Notes: generated by a model not told the origin, from the sequence alone. DNA of 59,159 nt from Bacteroidaceae bacterium (GCA_017649485.1 JAGCGS010000016.1:1-59159); one strand, 5' to 3'. Positions 39,916 to 50,178 are shown, numbered from the stretch's first letter. A program made the numbers and translations.

Positions 39916-42405
39916 TTATGGGATTGCCCCGATTCGGTCAGCAAAGGAAATCCACCATTCATTCGCCTTGTAGCTATCCACAGAACCAGCAGGGACATAA
40001 AATTTGGCTTCCGTACCTATTAAAGCGCCAAAACTCAATACCGGTGGGTTGACAGGTGTACACATGATGTAGGCGAGATTGGCGCAATTCTTGAAAGCAT
40101 AAATACCAATATTAGTCACACCTTCAGGTATCTTGAGGTTTTCCAGACTTCCGCATTCAGAAAACGCATAAAGAGGAATGTTTGTCAAACCAGAAGGTAA
40201 ATTAATGCTTATCAGACTTCTGCAACCATAAAATGCGAAAACGCCTATAGATGTCACACTCTCAGGTATCTCAAGTTTCATCAGGCTTCTGCATTCATAG
40301 AAAACATTGTCGCCAATCCCGATCAAGCTATCAGGTAATTTAATGCTGGTCAGATTGAAGCAACCCTCAAAAGCACTTTCTGCTGTGGAAGTTACACCTG
40401 TGAAATACTGGAACTCATTGAAAGAGATTATGTCTTTTTGCTGCTTGAATATCTGACCGATATCCTTTACAGCAGCCGCCTCTGCATAACTCAGCTCTTC
40501 ATCGCCGTTCGTATCCCAATTCTCAACGCAGATGGTCTTAACATAAGTGTCAGCAAAGAGGATATTGTCAGATGACGGTATTGCCTTGATTCGCTCGGCA
40601 TAGTCGCTCCAACCTGCAGCATTCCTGTAATCATACAAAGAGGCTGCGGGAACATAGATTGGACAATCTGAACCATCAAATGCACTACTTGACAAATGAG
40701 GAGGAGTAAGAGGTAGGCAGGTAACACTGGTCAGAGAGCCACAATCTTTGAAAGCTCTTTCACCTATGGATATAACGCCACCAGGTATCACGATGCTGAA
40801 AAGATCGGTACCAGAGAAGACTGCTCCGGCAATGGTTTTCAAGCTTTGAGGCAACTCAATGCCATTCAGATTGACACAATCTCTGAATGCTTCACGGCTA
40901 ATGCCTGTCAATCCCTCATGTAACTTAACATTGGAAAGATTATCACAGCCATAAAAAGCATTAGCTTCTATGTGCTTCACTGATGCAGGTATCTCAATGC
41001 GGGTAAGACTCACACAACCATAAAAAGCATTTGGGAAAATCCATTCAAGACTCTCAGGGAACTTAACACTGGAAAGGTTAGTGCAACCAGAGAAAGTATA
41101 AGGAGAAATGGATGTTACACCTTCGGGTATCTCAACGCTGTTCAGGCTAGTACAATCCTGGAATGCGAAATAACCAATGGTAGTTACACCTTCTGGAAAA
41201 TCAATATTAGTCAGACTACTACAGCCATAAAAAGCAAGATCTTCTATAGATGTTACATTTGTAGGTATCTTTATGCTGGACAGGTTGGTACAGCCCCTAA
41301 AAGCAGAATTTGGTATTGACTGAACACCTGTGAAATATTGGAATTCATCAAAAGTGTCGATGTAAGTATCATATGAGAAGTCATCGCCAATATCCGTCAC
41401 AGCAGCTGCTTCTGCATAACTAAGCTCACCATCACCGTCTGTATCCCAATGCTCAACACAGACATTCTTTACATCACTGTCAGCAAAGCTAATCGGTTCA
41501 TTTTTTCTAAGTTCTTCCTCTATATCCACCGTTGGGTAATGGTTTATCTCGCCACGCTTGATTTCCACGGATGCGGTTGTCTTCTTAATAATGCTAATCG
41601 GTGCTCCAGTTGCTTCATGACTCTTTACCTCCAAACTAAAGCCTTTCTCGAAGACCATTGGCGGTAAGGGGAAGTAAATGTCCAGCACTTCGCCCTTTTC
41701 CAACGTGTTGTTATATCCCGTTCGGAAGATACCACCCAAAGTAGTAGGAGGTGCCGTCGTGACTGACTGTTTAGAGTCTAGTTTAATAACAGGCTCTGCT
41801 TCAGAAAGGTCAACGGTTCCTGTACCATAGAGCATTTCACCATTGTTGCCACGGAGATAGATTTCCTCAATCCTAGTAATGCCAGTAATGTTGAAGTGAA
41901 TCATACCACCCAACTGTTTGAACAAAAGATTGTCGTTATTTGAAACAGCCAGCATGGGGATATTGATGAGATCTCCCTCATTAACTCCTTGTGATAATAA
42001 CGTGATGTGGAGAATGTTGGGATTATCGGCATCCTTTTCAATGAATGTTTGGGAAGAATTGGTGGGGAAAGCGGGGAAATAGGCATAAAATTCTGTTCCC
42101 GTTACCTCATCCCCTCCGAAAGTCGTTGTATTACCATCAACACCTTTTGCATAGAAAAATTTTAACTCACTATCCACATCACTGAACACGGCAATCGCAT
42201 CCTTTTCATCCCAATACACATCTCTCTTGCCGTCTTGAACATTGTCACTCATAGAAACACGAGTGTCAGCAGGCTCGCCAATGGTAGCCTTGAAGGATGT
42301 AAACGTTTTTAATCCTTCATCGATACCATCAAGAAAATCGTCATTTGTGCAGGCTGATAATCCGAATATCATCAAGATTATGCCCAAATATTTGATAGCT
42401 TTCAT
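39916..42405 (-). CDS. BspA-like leucine-rich-repeat lipoprotein with fimbrillin-like head
   Basis: 829 residues. Lipoprotein signal with C19 in LSAC. Residues about 35-300 resemble a fimbrillin-like (Mfa/FimB) domain (DKAIAVFSD-type strand, MIHFNITGI, EINHYPTVDI). Then two copies of one module follow: an EF-hand/dockerin-like segment (FADSDVKNVCVEHWDTDGDGELSYAEAAAV at about 308, repeated as FADTYVKTICVENWDTNGDEELSYAEAAAV at about 640), each followed by LRR_5 repeats of about 23 residues (SIxDxAFxGCSSLTxIxxPEGVT). Each module closes with PPxLSxxAxxGxx..IYVPAxS. It is a surface lipoprotein, probably an adhesin. A TATATTTG -7 element lies upstream. Confidence 0.92.
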   Translation of the reverse strand: MKAIKYLGIILMIFGLSACTNDDFLDGIDEGLKTFTSFKATIGEPADTRVSMSDNVQDGKRDVYWDEKDAIAVFSDVDSELKFFYAKGVDGNTTTFGGDEVTGTEFYAYFPAFPTNSSQTFIEKDADNPNILHITLLSQGVNEGDLINIPMLAVSNNDNLLFKQLGGMIHFNITGITRIEEIYLRGNNGEMLYGTGTVDLSEAEPVIKLDSKQSVTTAPPTTLGGIFRTGYNNTLEKGEVLDIYFPLPPMVFEKGFSLEVKSHEATGAPISIIKKTTASVEIKRGEINHYPTVDIEEELRKNEPISFADSDVKNVCVEHWDTDGDGELSYAEAAAVTDIGDDFSYDTYIDTFDEFQYFTGVQSIPNSAFRGCTNLSSIKIPTNVTSIEDLAFYGCSSLTNIDFPEGVTTIGYFAFQDCTSLNSVEIPEGVTSISPYTFSGCTNLSSVKFPESLEWIFPNAFYGCVSLTRIEIPASVKHIEANAFYGCDNLSNVKLHEGLTGISREAFRDCVNLNGIELPQSLKTIAGAVFSGTDLFSIVIPGGVISIGERAFKDCGSLTSVTCLPLTPPHLSSSAFDGSDCPIYVPAASLYDYRNAAGWSDYAERIKAIPSSDNILFADTYVKTICVENWDTNGDEELSYAEAAAVKDIGQIFKQQKDIISFNEFQYFTGVTSTAESAFEGCFNLTSIKLPDSLIGIGDNVFYECRSLMKLEIPESVTSIGVFAFYGCRSLISINLPSGLTNIPLYAFSECGSLENLKIPEGVTNIGIYAFKNCANLAYIMCTPVNPPVLSFGALIGTEAKFYVPAGSVDSYKANEWWISFADRIGAIP

Positions 42406-42429
42406 AATGATGAAGTTTTATGTTTGTTG

Positions 42430-42437
42430 CAAATATA
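42430..42437 (-). promoter_or_regulatory. -7 element for the BspA-like gene
   Basis: TATATTTG on the minus strand, 25 bases before the ATG at 42405. No clear -33 element is found at the right distance. Confidence 0.45.
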
Positions 42438-42542
42438 ATTATTTTCAAGCAAAAAAGAAAGTATTCTACGCTCTTAATTATCATAAAACAAAGTAAAAGA
42501 TGGTGGTAACCTCAAAGAAATGCTAAATAACACATCAAAAAG

Positions 42543-42573
42543 TTGGAGATATTAGAGAAAAGGTGTAGGTTTG
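42543..42573 (+). promoter_or_regulatory. Promoter that fixes the start at 42592
   Basis: TTG (42543-42545), 20-base spacer, TAGGTTTG (42566-42573). The only upstream start candidate, TTG at 42571, is part of the -7 element, so translation must begin at the ATG at 42592, leaving a leader of only about 12 bases. Confidence 0.65.
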
Positions 42574-42591
42574 CGAAAAAATACTGTCGCG

Positions 42592-43224
42592 ATGAAGAGA
42601 TTGGTGTATATATGGTTGGTTTTGGTAGTTTGCGTGGCTTGCAGTCCGTTCAGGACATTCAGGATTAATCGCATTATCGGAAACGAAGTGCAAAGGTCGC
42701 TGAGCTATCCATACAGCTATGATCCTGTGTCTATTCATGTAGATAGTGCCTTTGCTCCTTACGACCTGCCCGAACTGTATAATCTGCTGGTGGAGGATAT
42801 GGGGCTAAACATCAGTATTGAGGCTTATAACACGAACATCAGGACTCACATGATGACAATGAGCGCGGCGGAGAAGAACTACACACCTGAGGCAAGGAGG
42901 CTATATGAGGAAGCAAGGAATGAGTTAAGGAGGAATATAGCTTTGAAAAGAGAGGCCATTGAAAAGCAGGATGTAGTGAGAGAGGTGATAGAACGACTGA
43001 AGGAGATGCCCAAAAGGTTTATAGGCTTCAAGGCTAACCATAAGTATCACGCTATGGATAACGAGCTCAGGTTGCTGCTGCTGAACGAGCTGTTTATCCT
43101 GAGTCCTGAGCTGGATGCCATTCTCGGAAGGTATGATCTGAATGACGAATATGATAAGGATGTGAGGGCATTGATTGAAGAAGCTAAGGAGGAAGAGAGA
43201 AGAATTGAGACAGAGGAGGTTTAA
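42592..43224 (+). CDS. Putative lipoprotein of unknown function
   Basis: 210 residues. The N-terminus MKRLVYIWLVLVVCVAC looks like a lipoprotein signal ending at C17 (the -3 residue is unusual). The mature part is helical and highly charged, with long stretches such as EARRLYEEARNELRRN and a C-terminal acidic tail (EEAKEEERRIETEEV). No family is recognised. It stands alone between the BspA-like gene (divergent) and fumarase (convergent). Confidence 0.75.
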   Translation: MKRLVYIWLVLVVCVACSPFRTFRINRIIGNEVQRSLSYPYSYDPVSIHVDSAFAPYDLPELYNLLVEDMGLNISIEAYNTNIRTHMMTMSAAEKNYTPEARRLYEEARNELRRNIALKREAIEKQDVVREVIERLKEMPKRFIGFKANHKYHAMDNELRLLLLNELFILSPELDAILGRYDLNDEYDKDVRALIEEAKEEERRIETEEV

Positions 43225-43249
43225 CGATGTTAATCCACCAAAAGAAAAT

Positions 43250-43282
43250 AAATGGGGGAGCTATTTGTTAGCCCCCCCATTT
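43250..43282. terminator. Bidirectional terminator before fumarase
   Basis: AAATGGGGG-A-GCTA pairs with TAGC-C-CCCCCATTT with one mismatch and a TTTGT loop, followed by T-rich sequence, between convergent stop codons. Confidence 0.85.
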
Positions 43283-43287
43283 TTGTC

Positions 43288-44931
43288 TTACTTGCAAGCG
43301 CAGCGAGGTTTGATCTGTTTGAAGAAGTCGTTGCCCTTGTCATCCACCAGAATGAAAGCAGGGAAGTCAACCACATCAATCTTCCAGATAGCCTCCATAC
43401 CCAATTCTGGATATTCCACACACTCGATGCTCTTGATGTTATTCTGTGACAACACAGCTGCAGGACCGCCGATAGAGCCGAGATAGAAGCCTCCGTGCTT
43501 CTTGCACGCCTCAGTCACCACATCGGTACGGTTACCCTTGGCAATCATTACCATAGAGCCTCCATGATCCTGGAACTCATCTACATAAGGATCCATACGG
43601 TTGGCGGTGGTAGGACCCATAGAGCCACAAGGCATACCTTTAGGAGTCTTGGCAGGACCTGCATAGAGCACAGGATGATTCTTGAAGTAATCTGGTAAGT
43701 CCTCGCCAGCATCTAAGCGAGCTTTCAGCTTGGCGTGAGCGATGTCGCGAGCCACGATGATGGTTCCGTTCAGTGATACGCGTGTAGCCACAGGATACTT
43801 AGAAAGGATCTTGCATACCTCGCTCATAGGCTGGTTGAGGTCAATCTTCACCACATCACCCTCACCTGCCTGACGCAGAGCCTCAGGAATCAGTTCGCCT
43901 GGGTTGTCATCCAGCTTCTCAATCCAGATACCATCCTTGTCAATCTTCGCCTTGATATTGCGGTCGGCAGAGCAAGACACACCCATACCGATGGGGCAAG
44001 ATGCTCCGTGACGAGGCAGACGAACCACACGGATATCATGAGCCATATACTTGCCACCAAACTGTGCGCCCAAGCCGATGTTATAGGCTTCTTCGAGCAG
44101 CTGCTTCTCTAATTCCACATCGCGGAAGGCACGGCCATACTCGTTGCCAGTGGTCGGCAATTCATCATAGAAATGAGTAGAAGCCAATTTCACGGTGAGT
44201 AAGTTCTTCTCAGCAGAGGTTCCACCAATAACGAATGCAATGTGATAAGGAGGACAAGCGGCAGTACCCAAGCTCTTCATCTTATCTACCAGGAATGGAA
44301 TAAGTGTGCCAGGATTCTGGATGCGAGCCTTGGTTTCCTGATAGAGGTAAGTCTTGTTGGCAGAACCACCACCCTTCGTTACACAGAGGAAGCGGTATTC
44401 CATACCTTCTGTAGCTTCCAGGTCAATCTGAGCAGGCAGGTTGCATTTGGTGTTCACTTCATCGTACATATTCAATGGAGCGTTCTGAGAGTAGCGCAGG
44501 TTCTCCTCAGTATAGGTCTTATAAACACCTAAAGAGAGAGCTTCTTCGTCACAATAGCCAGTCCATACCTGTTGACCTTTCTCACCATGAATGATGGCGG
44601 TACCGGTATCCTGGCAAGTAGGGAGCTGACCTTTGCAAGCCACCTCAGAGTTACGCAGGAATGACAGGGCCACATACTTGTCGTTGTCGCTGGCCTCTGG
44701 ATCGTTCAGAATCTTAGCCACCTGCTCATTATGAGAGCGACGCAACATGAAAGACACATCGCGGAAAGCAGCATTAGCCAAAGCGGTCAAACCTTCCTTC
44801 TCAATCTTCAGGATGGGTTTGCCCTCAAATTCGCTTACTGACACATAGTCTTTGGTAAGCAGATAATACTCAGTCTTATCTTCTCCATGTTCGAACATGG
44901 GTTGATAGTGAAACGGAGGATTTGTTGCCAT
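43288..44931 (-). CDS. Fumarate hydratase, class I (iron-sulfur)
   Basis: 547 residues, single-chain class I fumarase with the alpha-like part first ([16 protein letters not shown], cluster cysteines, [21 protein letters not shown]) and the beta-like part last ([24 protein letters not shown]). It interconverts fumarate and malate with a [4Fe-4S] cluster, in the reductive branch used by anaerobic Bacteroidota to make succinate. Length equals E. coli FumA/FumB. It lies 32 bp behind the DUF4954 gene. Confidence 0.96.
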   Translation of the reverse strand: MATNPPFHYQPMFEHGEDKTEYYLLTKDYVSVSEFEGKPILKIEKEGLTALANAAFRDVSFMLRRSHNEQVAKILNDPEASDNDKYVALSFLRNSEVACKGQLPTCQDTGTAIIHGEKGQQVWTGYCDEEALSLGVYKTYTEENLRYSQNAPLNMYDEVNTKCNLPAQIDLEATEGMEYRFLCVTKGGGSANKTYLYQETKARIQNPGTLIPFLVDKMKSLGTAACPPYHIAFVIGGTSAEKNLLTVKLASTHFYDELPTTGNEYGRAFRDVELEKQLLEEAYNIGLGAQFGGKYMAHDIRVVRLPRHGASCPIGMGVSCSADRNIKAKIDKDGIWIEKLDDNPGELIPEALRQAGEGDVVKIDLNQPMSEVCKILSKYPVATRVSLNGTIIVARDIAHAKLKARLDAGEDLPDYFKNHPVLYAGPAKTPKGMPCGSMGPTTANRMDPYVDEFQDHGGSMVMIAKGNRTDVVTEACKKHGGFYLGSIGGPAAVLSQNNIKSIECVEYPELGMEAIWKIDVVDFPAFILVDDKGNDFFKQIKPRCACK

Positions 44932-44963
44932 AATTACGTTAGTTTTATTTGGTTAAAAAAATA

Positions 44964-46952
44964 TCATTCTACCAGTGGTTTCAGACGTTCAATGAGCTCA
45001 TCACCCAAAGCGGTCTTAACCTTGATGTGGTCGAGCACAGCGGTTACAAACGGATTGCTTTCAAAGTCGCCGCGAACCTGTTCAAAGTCTTGCTCCTTCT
45101 CGAACTTGGTACCATCGGCACCAAAGCCCGTCATTGATGCCAAAGAGAATTCTTTCTTAGCATCTTCATACACCATCCAGTCGAGACCCACTACTGCCTC
45201 TTTCCATTTTTCCACGATATGTATAATATCAGCAGCAGTAATCTTCTCTGGATCCAGATTGAAGAACTCCTGCATACGCCCATAAGCCCAAGTCCACTCG
45301 TAAGTATAATAATTGGTGTGCATCCGAAGGAAGTCGGCATTGATTTCTTTCAGCTTGTTCACCCTGCCACTCTCAATGTTGTCAAGCAGCTGATCCACCT
45401 CGCTCTTGGGGGCAATCAAGCCAGAGATGTCCACCCATTCTCCCTTCCCAATCTCGGTATCAGGCTTTAGACGCTCACGGATTTCCGCATCGCTTTGGAA
45501 ATGGATGCCTTCCAAACGCTTGATGACGGAGTTGCCCAAGAATTTTCTGATACCTGTCTCATAGAACTTGATGCCATTTACCAAGGATGAATTGCGAATT
45601 TTGGCACTATGGTAAGAATATTCATCGGAGAGCTCGCCTGAAGCATGACGCAGGTCTTTCAAAATCTCGCAACCCTTGAACATCTTCTGGATGGTATATG
45701 GACTTAGGAGGTTGTAGTTGATACAATCCAGCTTATCAGGGTCAGTACGCTTATCTCGCTTTGGCCACTTCTGCGCATCGCGGATGGTTCCCACACTACG
45801 CAGATTGACACCAGGCACCAGATAGGTGGTGTCTTTCTTCTCTATCAAGTAACTGAAAGGCAGGTTGGAGGTGTCAGAATGATTTACATGACGCCCCATC
45901 ACTAACGAGAAGGCACCCACTCGTGCTGGCCAAAGGATGTAAGAATCGGATGAAGTCTTGGCTCCACGCTCCAAGATACCCTGATGGATTGGCCCCAACT
46001 TATACATGTGATTACTTTGGTTAGAGCCAGAGCCTGCGTTCATAAACGAGAACATACCTGCAATCAGCAGGGTAGATTTATGGTGAGTCACCGTGAAAGG
46101 ACCAGCAAAGATGGCACAGGCCTCACCATTTTCCTCTTGGCAATTACTGAAAAACAGAGAGTCGGAAGCTGAATAGCCATGTCCCAATGTACAAGCTTGA
46201 CCCACAAAACAGCGAGTCAGCATAGCTCCATCGTCAAGGGTTGAGCCAGAAGAAATGATGAAATCATCGCATATCACATTATGACCTATATGTACAGGAG
46301 CCTCCTGCTTGCTGTTGATAGAACCATTGTACAAACGGTTGGCGCCAATGATGTTAGCATATGACCCAATGCGAACATTTGTAATGGAGCCCACATTCAG
46401 GATGGTTACATGATCTGCGATATCGCCCACCTCAGAAGCATGCTTGTCAGAATAATAGTCGGCTATCTCACGCAGACGAACTGCCAACTCGGGACGATGA
46501 CGATACATAGCCATAATATAAGCCAGCTGAGCCGATAGCTTGTCGCTGATAGCCACCTCTCTACCACCTGTCTCGTTGAGCACAGACACCTCTACACCAT
46601 TACCAAAACGCGTCTTACCATCCACAACAATATTATCGACATTCTCGATGTAGGTATAATCGCCAATTGTATAGTTGGCAATGTAATTGTGTACATTCTT
46701 GATATAGCAGCCATCACCCACCGTAACATTGTGCAGTGTAACATGCCTTAATCCTGCATGTTTGGTGATGCCACCCTTCAAGGTAAATTCTCCATGTAGC
46801 GATCCCAGGCGGATGTCGCCAGAGAAATGAGCTCCCACTACATACTGCGTGTCGAAATCAGGTGCCACACTCACCTGACTCCAATCTGTGGCTGTACAAC
46901 CCTGCAATTCGAGCTGCGCCACTTCATCCGTTGTTAAGTTTCTGTAGTTCAT
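44964..46952 (-). CDS. DUF4954 family left-handed beta-helix protein
   Basis: 662 residues, cytoplasmic. The first half is a left-handed beta-helix of hexapeptide repeats, shown by runs such as VTVGDGCYIKNV, YTIGDYTYIENV, VRIGSYANIIGA and PVHIGHNVICDDFIIS. The second half is alpha-helical. DUF4954 is common in Bacteroidota and has the scaffold of acyl- or sugar-nucleotide transferases, but its activity is unknown. Its start overlaps the stop of hflX by 4 bp, indicating coupled translation. Confidence 0.9.
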   Translation of the reverse strand: MNYRNLTTDEVAQLELQGCTATDWSQVSVAPDFDTQYVVGAHFSGDIRLGSLHGEFTLKGGITKHAGLRHVTLHNVTVGDGCYIKNVHNYIANYTIGDYTYIENVDNIVVDGKTRFGNGVEVSVLNETGGREVAISDKLSAQLAYIMAMYRHRPELAVRLREIADYYSDKHASEVGDIADHVTILNVGSITNVRIGSYANIIGANRLYNGSINSKQEAPVHIGHNVICDDFIISSGSTLDDGAMLTRCFVGQACTLGHGYSASDSLFFSNCQEENGEACAIFAGPFTVTHHKSTLLIAGMFSFMNAGSGSNQSNHMYKLGPIHQGILERGAKTSSDSYILWPARVGAFSLVMGRHVNHSDTSNLPFSYLIEKKDTTYLVPGVNLRSVGTIRDAQKWPKRDKRTDPDKLDCINYNLLSPYTIQKMFKGCEILKDLRHASGELSDEYSYHSAKIRNSSLVNGIKFYETGIRKFLGNSVIKRLEGIHFQSDAEIRERLKPDTEIGKGEWVDISGLIAPKSEVDQLLDNIESGRVNKLKEINADFLRMHTNYYTYEWTWAYGRMQEFFNLDPEKITAADIIHIVEKWKEAVVGLDWMVYEDAKKEFSLASMTGFGADGTKFEKEQDFEQVRGDFESNPFVTAVLDHIKVKTALGDELIERLKPLVE

Positions 46953-48208
46953 AAAATTTGGTCTTCAGCTTGAGGGTACAGGAAATCGTTATAAGGATAT
47001 TTCTGCACATGCAGCTCTCTCACCCGCTTATACATTTCCTCCCTCAGGTTATCAATATTTGTCTTCTCTTTGGCAGAGATGAAGATGCAATCGTCCTCCA
47101 TCTTTGCCATCCAAGAATGCATCAGTTCTTCTAACGAGATGTTCTCTTTGGTCTTGGGAGTCAGGTCGTCTGGGTCTTTCTCCACAAACGTGTAGGCATC
47201 CACCTTGTTAAAGATAATCATTGTGGGCTTGCCTCCGGCATCAATCTCAGCCAGCGTCTTATTCACCACCTTGATTTGCTCTTCAAAATCAGGGTGAGAA
47301 ATATCTACTACATGCATCAGCAGGTCAGCTTCACGCACCTCATCGAGGGTAGATTTGAAGGAATCCACCAGGTCTGTAGGCAACTTGCGTATGAATCCTA
47401 CAGTGTCGCAAAGCAGGAAAGGCAGGTTGTCAATCACCACTTTGCGGACAGTTGTATCAAGAGTGGCAAACAGTTTATTTTCGGCAAACACCTCACTCTT
47501 GGCCATAAGGTTCATAAGGGTTGACTTACCCACATTGGTATAACCCACAAGAGCCACACGAATCATACGGCCCCTGTTCTTACGTTGGGTGGACATCTGC
47601 TTGTCAATATCAGCCAGTCTTTGTTTGAGCAACGACATTCGGTTGAGGATAATTCGACGGTCCATCTCCAACTGGGTTTCACCAGGGCCACGCAAGCCCA
47701 CCATACCTTTGCCGCCACCTGCTCCAGAGCCACCTCCCTGTCGTTCAAGGTGTGTCCACAAACGTTGCAAACGAGGCAGCATGTACTTATATTGCGCCAA
47801 TTCCACTTGAGTCTTGGCACTCGCTGTCTGAGCTCGCATAGCGAAGATGTCAAGAATGAGGGAAGTTCTATCGAGTATCTTAATCTTCAGTACCTGCTCG
47901 ATATTACGAAGCTGTTTGGGTGATAGCTCATCGTCGAAGATAACCATACCCACTTCTCGCTCAGCATCTTCCTCATCCAGTATATATTGTTTGATCTCCT
48001 GCAGCTTACCCTCGCCCACATAGGTAACAGCATGTGCTTGCACCAACTTTTGGGTAAAGCGCCTAACCACCTTCGCGCCAGCAGTCTCAGCCAGAAACTC
48101 CAACTCGTCGAGGTATTCATTCGTTTTCTGTTCGTTCTGCCTTTGGGTAATCAAACCCACCAGCACAGCGGTCTCGGTTTTAGCCTCGGATATAACAAAT
48201 TCCTTCAT
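46949..48208 (-). CDS. hflX: Ribosome-associated GTPase HflX
   Basis: 419 residues. The N-terminal HflX domain includes the conserved GGGSGAGGGKGMVGLRGPGETQLE glycine-rich segment (about 158-181). The GTPase P-loop is GYTNVGKST (222-230), with DTVGFIRKLP as switch II and FNKVDAY as G4. HflX splits stalled or hibernating ribosomes under stress. A TATTTTTG -7 element (48238-48245, minus strand) precedes it. DUF4954 and fumarase follow on the same transcript. Confidence 0.95.
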   Translation of the reverse strand: MKEFVISEAKTETAVLVGLITQRQNEQKTNEYLDELEFLAETAGAKVVRRFTQKLVQAHAVTYVGEGKLQEIKQYILDEEDAEREVGMVIFDDELSPKQLRNIEQVLKIKILDRTSLILDIFAMRAQTASAKTQVELAQYKYMLPRLQRLWTHLERQGGGSGAGGGKGMVGLRGPGETQLEMDRRIILNRMSLLKQRLADIDKQMSTQRKNRGRMIRVALVGYTNVGKSTLMNLMAKSEVFAENKLFATLDTTVRKVVIDNLPFLLCDTVGFIRKLPTDLVDSFKSTLDEVREADLLMHVVDISHPDFEEQIKVVNKTLAEIDAGGKPTMIIFNKVDAYTFVEKDPDDLTPKTKENISLEELMHSWMAKMEDDCIFISAKEKTNIDNLREEMYKRVRELHVQKYPYNDFLYPQAEDQIL

Positions 48209-48284
48209 TCAATACAGTTGTCGATAGTTTAACAAGGCAAAAATAATAAAATCCTTTGAAAAACCATGAAAAAAAACGAACAAA

Positions 48285-49223
48285 TTAAAGGAAGAACAGC
48301 GAAGCACCGATTACACTGATGATGGCACCCACGATTTCGAGAGGTTTAACCTCTTGTTTGAACAATACATGAGCCGGCCAGATGATGAGGACAGGCACCA
48401 GCGCCATCAATGTGGATGCGATACCTGCTTCAGTATATTGTACAGCCATCAACGACAAAGAAACACCTATAAACGGACCAGTAAGGGTTGCCCCGATAGC
48501 TGCCTTCATACCTTTACTGTCCTTCAAGGCGATGGGCAGGGTATAGAACTGTTTCTGGAAGGCCATCACACAAAGGAAGCCCAAGCTACCAGCTATCGCC
48601 CTGATAAAGGTGGAAGCGAAAGGCAAAAGGTCGTTCACAGCATCCATACCTTCAGGCACACCTGCCTCATAGTGGTTCATGCCCACCTTACTGAGCACCA
48701 AGCCCAAACCTTGACCTACACCAGCCCCTATGCCAAAAATAACTCCTTTCAGCGGGAGTTTCAACGCCACTCTATGATGACTCTCCTTATTGCCTTTATT
48801 GAGTACAGACATACCAATACCCACCAGGGTTATCAACATACCTATCCAGGCTTGCAGATGAAGGTGTTCACCCAGCATAATCCAACTGGCAAAAGCAGCT
48901 GTGGGAGGAGCCAAGGTCATAAAGAGCTGTCCGAAACGGGAGCCTATCAGGATATAAGAATTGAAAAGACAGTAGTCGCCAAAGACATAGCCCACCAAAC
49001 CAGACATCAAGAGCCACATCCAAGCTTGCGGACCGGCATATTGCGGGATGGGTGAACCAGTGAAAAACCACAATGTGACTCCCAACAGAAAAAGTGAGAG
49101 CAGCATGCGGATGACGTTTAATTGTAAGGCTCCGAGTCGCTTACTTGCCACTTCGGAACAAAGAGCAGTGATGGTCCAAGAAAAAGCCACCACCAGCGAT
49201 ATAGTTTCGCCTAAATATAACAT
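48285..49223 (-). CDS. EamA/DMT-family transporter
   Basis: 312 residues with ten predicted membrane segments in two EamA halves (about 5-140 and 160-300). Typical patterns are AFASWIMLGEHLHLQAWIGM and LVPVLIIWPAHVLFKQEVKP. It is a drug/metabolite-type inner-membrane exporter with unknown substrate. It lies 54 bp downstream of a coiled-coil lipoprotein gene with a terminator in between. No separate promoter was found in the short gap. Confidence 0.92.
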   Translation of the reverse strand: MLYLGETISLVVAFSWTITALCSEVASKRLGALQLNVIRMLLSLFLLGVTLWFFTGSPIPQYAGPQAWMWLLMSGLVGYVFGDYCLFNSYILIGSRFGQLFMTLAPPTAAFASWIMLGEHLHLQAWIGMLITLVGIGMSVLNKGNKESHHRVALKLPLKGVIFGIGAGVGQGLGLVLSKVGMNHYEAGVPEGMDAVNDLLPFASTFIRAIAGSLGFLCVMAFQKQFYTLPIALKDSKGMKAAIGATLTGPFIGVSLSLMAVQYTEAGIASTLMALVPVLIIWPAHVLFKQEVKPLEIVGAIISVIGASLFFL

Positions 49224-49241
49224 CGTGATAGGTTGAAAACA

Positions 49242-49267
49242 TTATCCCCGCCGTTTGGCGGGGATAA
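49242..49267 (-). terminator. Terminator after the coiled-coil lipoprotein gene
   Basis: Perfect 11-bp stem TTATCCCCGCC / GGCGGGGATAA with a four-base loop, 10 bases past the stop of the lipoprotein gene on the minus strand. It leaves the EamA gene dependent on read-through or a weak local promoter. Confidence 0.85.
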
Positions 49268-49277
49268 ACCATTCATT

Positions 49278-50174
49278 TTATTTCACCTGAATAACCAGAT
49301 ACTTGCTGGCACTCCAGAACTGAGTGGGGTTGGTGATGTTCAGAGTAAGTTCACCTCTGGCATCCTTATCCAAAGTATAAGTGCCTGCTGGATGACTGGT
49401 CAGGAGAGTTGCTGACTTAGAGTAGAGACGAATCTCCTTTGTGGTACGGATATCACACTCTGTGAAGTAATCCAGGTTGGCCTCATCGCTCTTCAACACT
49501 TCACCCTTGCTGAACAGCTCACCGTTCTTGAACAGTCCACCACCAGTCAGAATCTTCTGCTCCTTGAGCTCGCTCTTAGTTCCAAATACAAACCAAGCTG
49601 TGTTCAAGGCACGGTCCTGCTGTTCAACAACTTCCGTCTTAGCCATATTCTGAGCATGCAATTCTTCAGTTACAGCTGTCAACTCACTTACCGTCTCATC
49701 CAACTCCTGGATACGGATGTTCTTAGCCATCAGTTCCTGTTGCAGAGAAGTTATTTCAGCAGCTTTCTCCTCCAACTGCTTGGTGAAAGTTTCAACAGCT
49801 TTCTTAAGCTGAGAGTTCTGGTTCTTGCTGTTGGCGAGTTGTTCGTTGAGCTTTGCAATCTGCTCACGGTTCTCCTGCATGGTCTTTTGGATAAACTCGA
49901 TATCACGTGCTATCTGCTGCTTGGCGCTGGCAGAACCCTCTGCCATAGAGCCGCGTTGCAAATCCACACGGTTTTCAGCTGCACTAATCTGACGGAAGCC
50001 TTCGGTAATCTGGTTGAAAGTACCCATCATCTCGTCCAACTCAGCATCGCGCACATTCAGTTCATTCATCAGTGAGTCATTCTGCGCCTGCAGATTCTTG
50101 TCGTTGCCACCCAGACTATTGCAAGATGCAAAGCTAACAGCGGCAACCATCAATGTAAACATAATTTTCTTCAT
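49278..50174 (-). CDS. Coiled-coil lipoprotein (possible Cbp1-type adhesin)
   Basis: 298 residues from the ATG at 50174; an earlier ATG at 50186 overlaps rsmI by 8 bp. Lipoprotein signal with SFASC ends at C18. Residues about 25-190 form a long coiled coil (KNLQAQNDSLMNELNVRDAEL, EQIAKLNEQLANSKNQNSQL, EEKAAEITSLQQELMAKN). The C-terminal ~110 residues are a beta-rich domain (LFKNGELFSKGEV, TLDKDARGELTLNI). Similar Bacteroidota proteins are sometimes named collagen-binding Cbp1-family; that name is uncertain here. Confidence 0.75.
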   Translation of the reverse strand: MKKIMFTLMVAAVSFASCNSLGGNDKNLQAQNDSLMNELNVRDAELDEMMGTFNQITEGFRQISAAENRVDLQRGSMAEGSASAKQQIARDIEFIQKTMQENREQIAKLNEQLANSKNQNSQLKKAVETFTKQLEEKAAEITSLQQELMAKNIRIQELDETVSELTAVTEELHAQNMAKTEVVEQQDRALNTAWFVFGTKSELKEQKILTGGGLFKNGELFSKGEVLKSDEANLDYFTECDIRTTKEIRLYSKSATLLTSHPAGTYTLDKDARGELTLNITNPTQFWSASKYLVIQVK

Positions 50175-50178
50175 ACGC

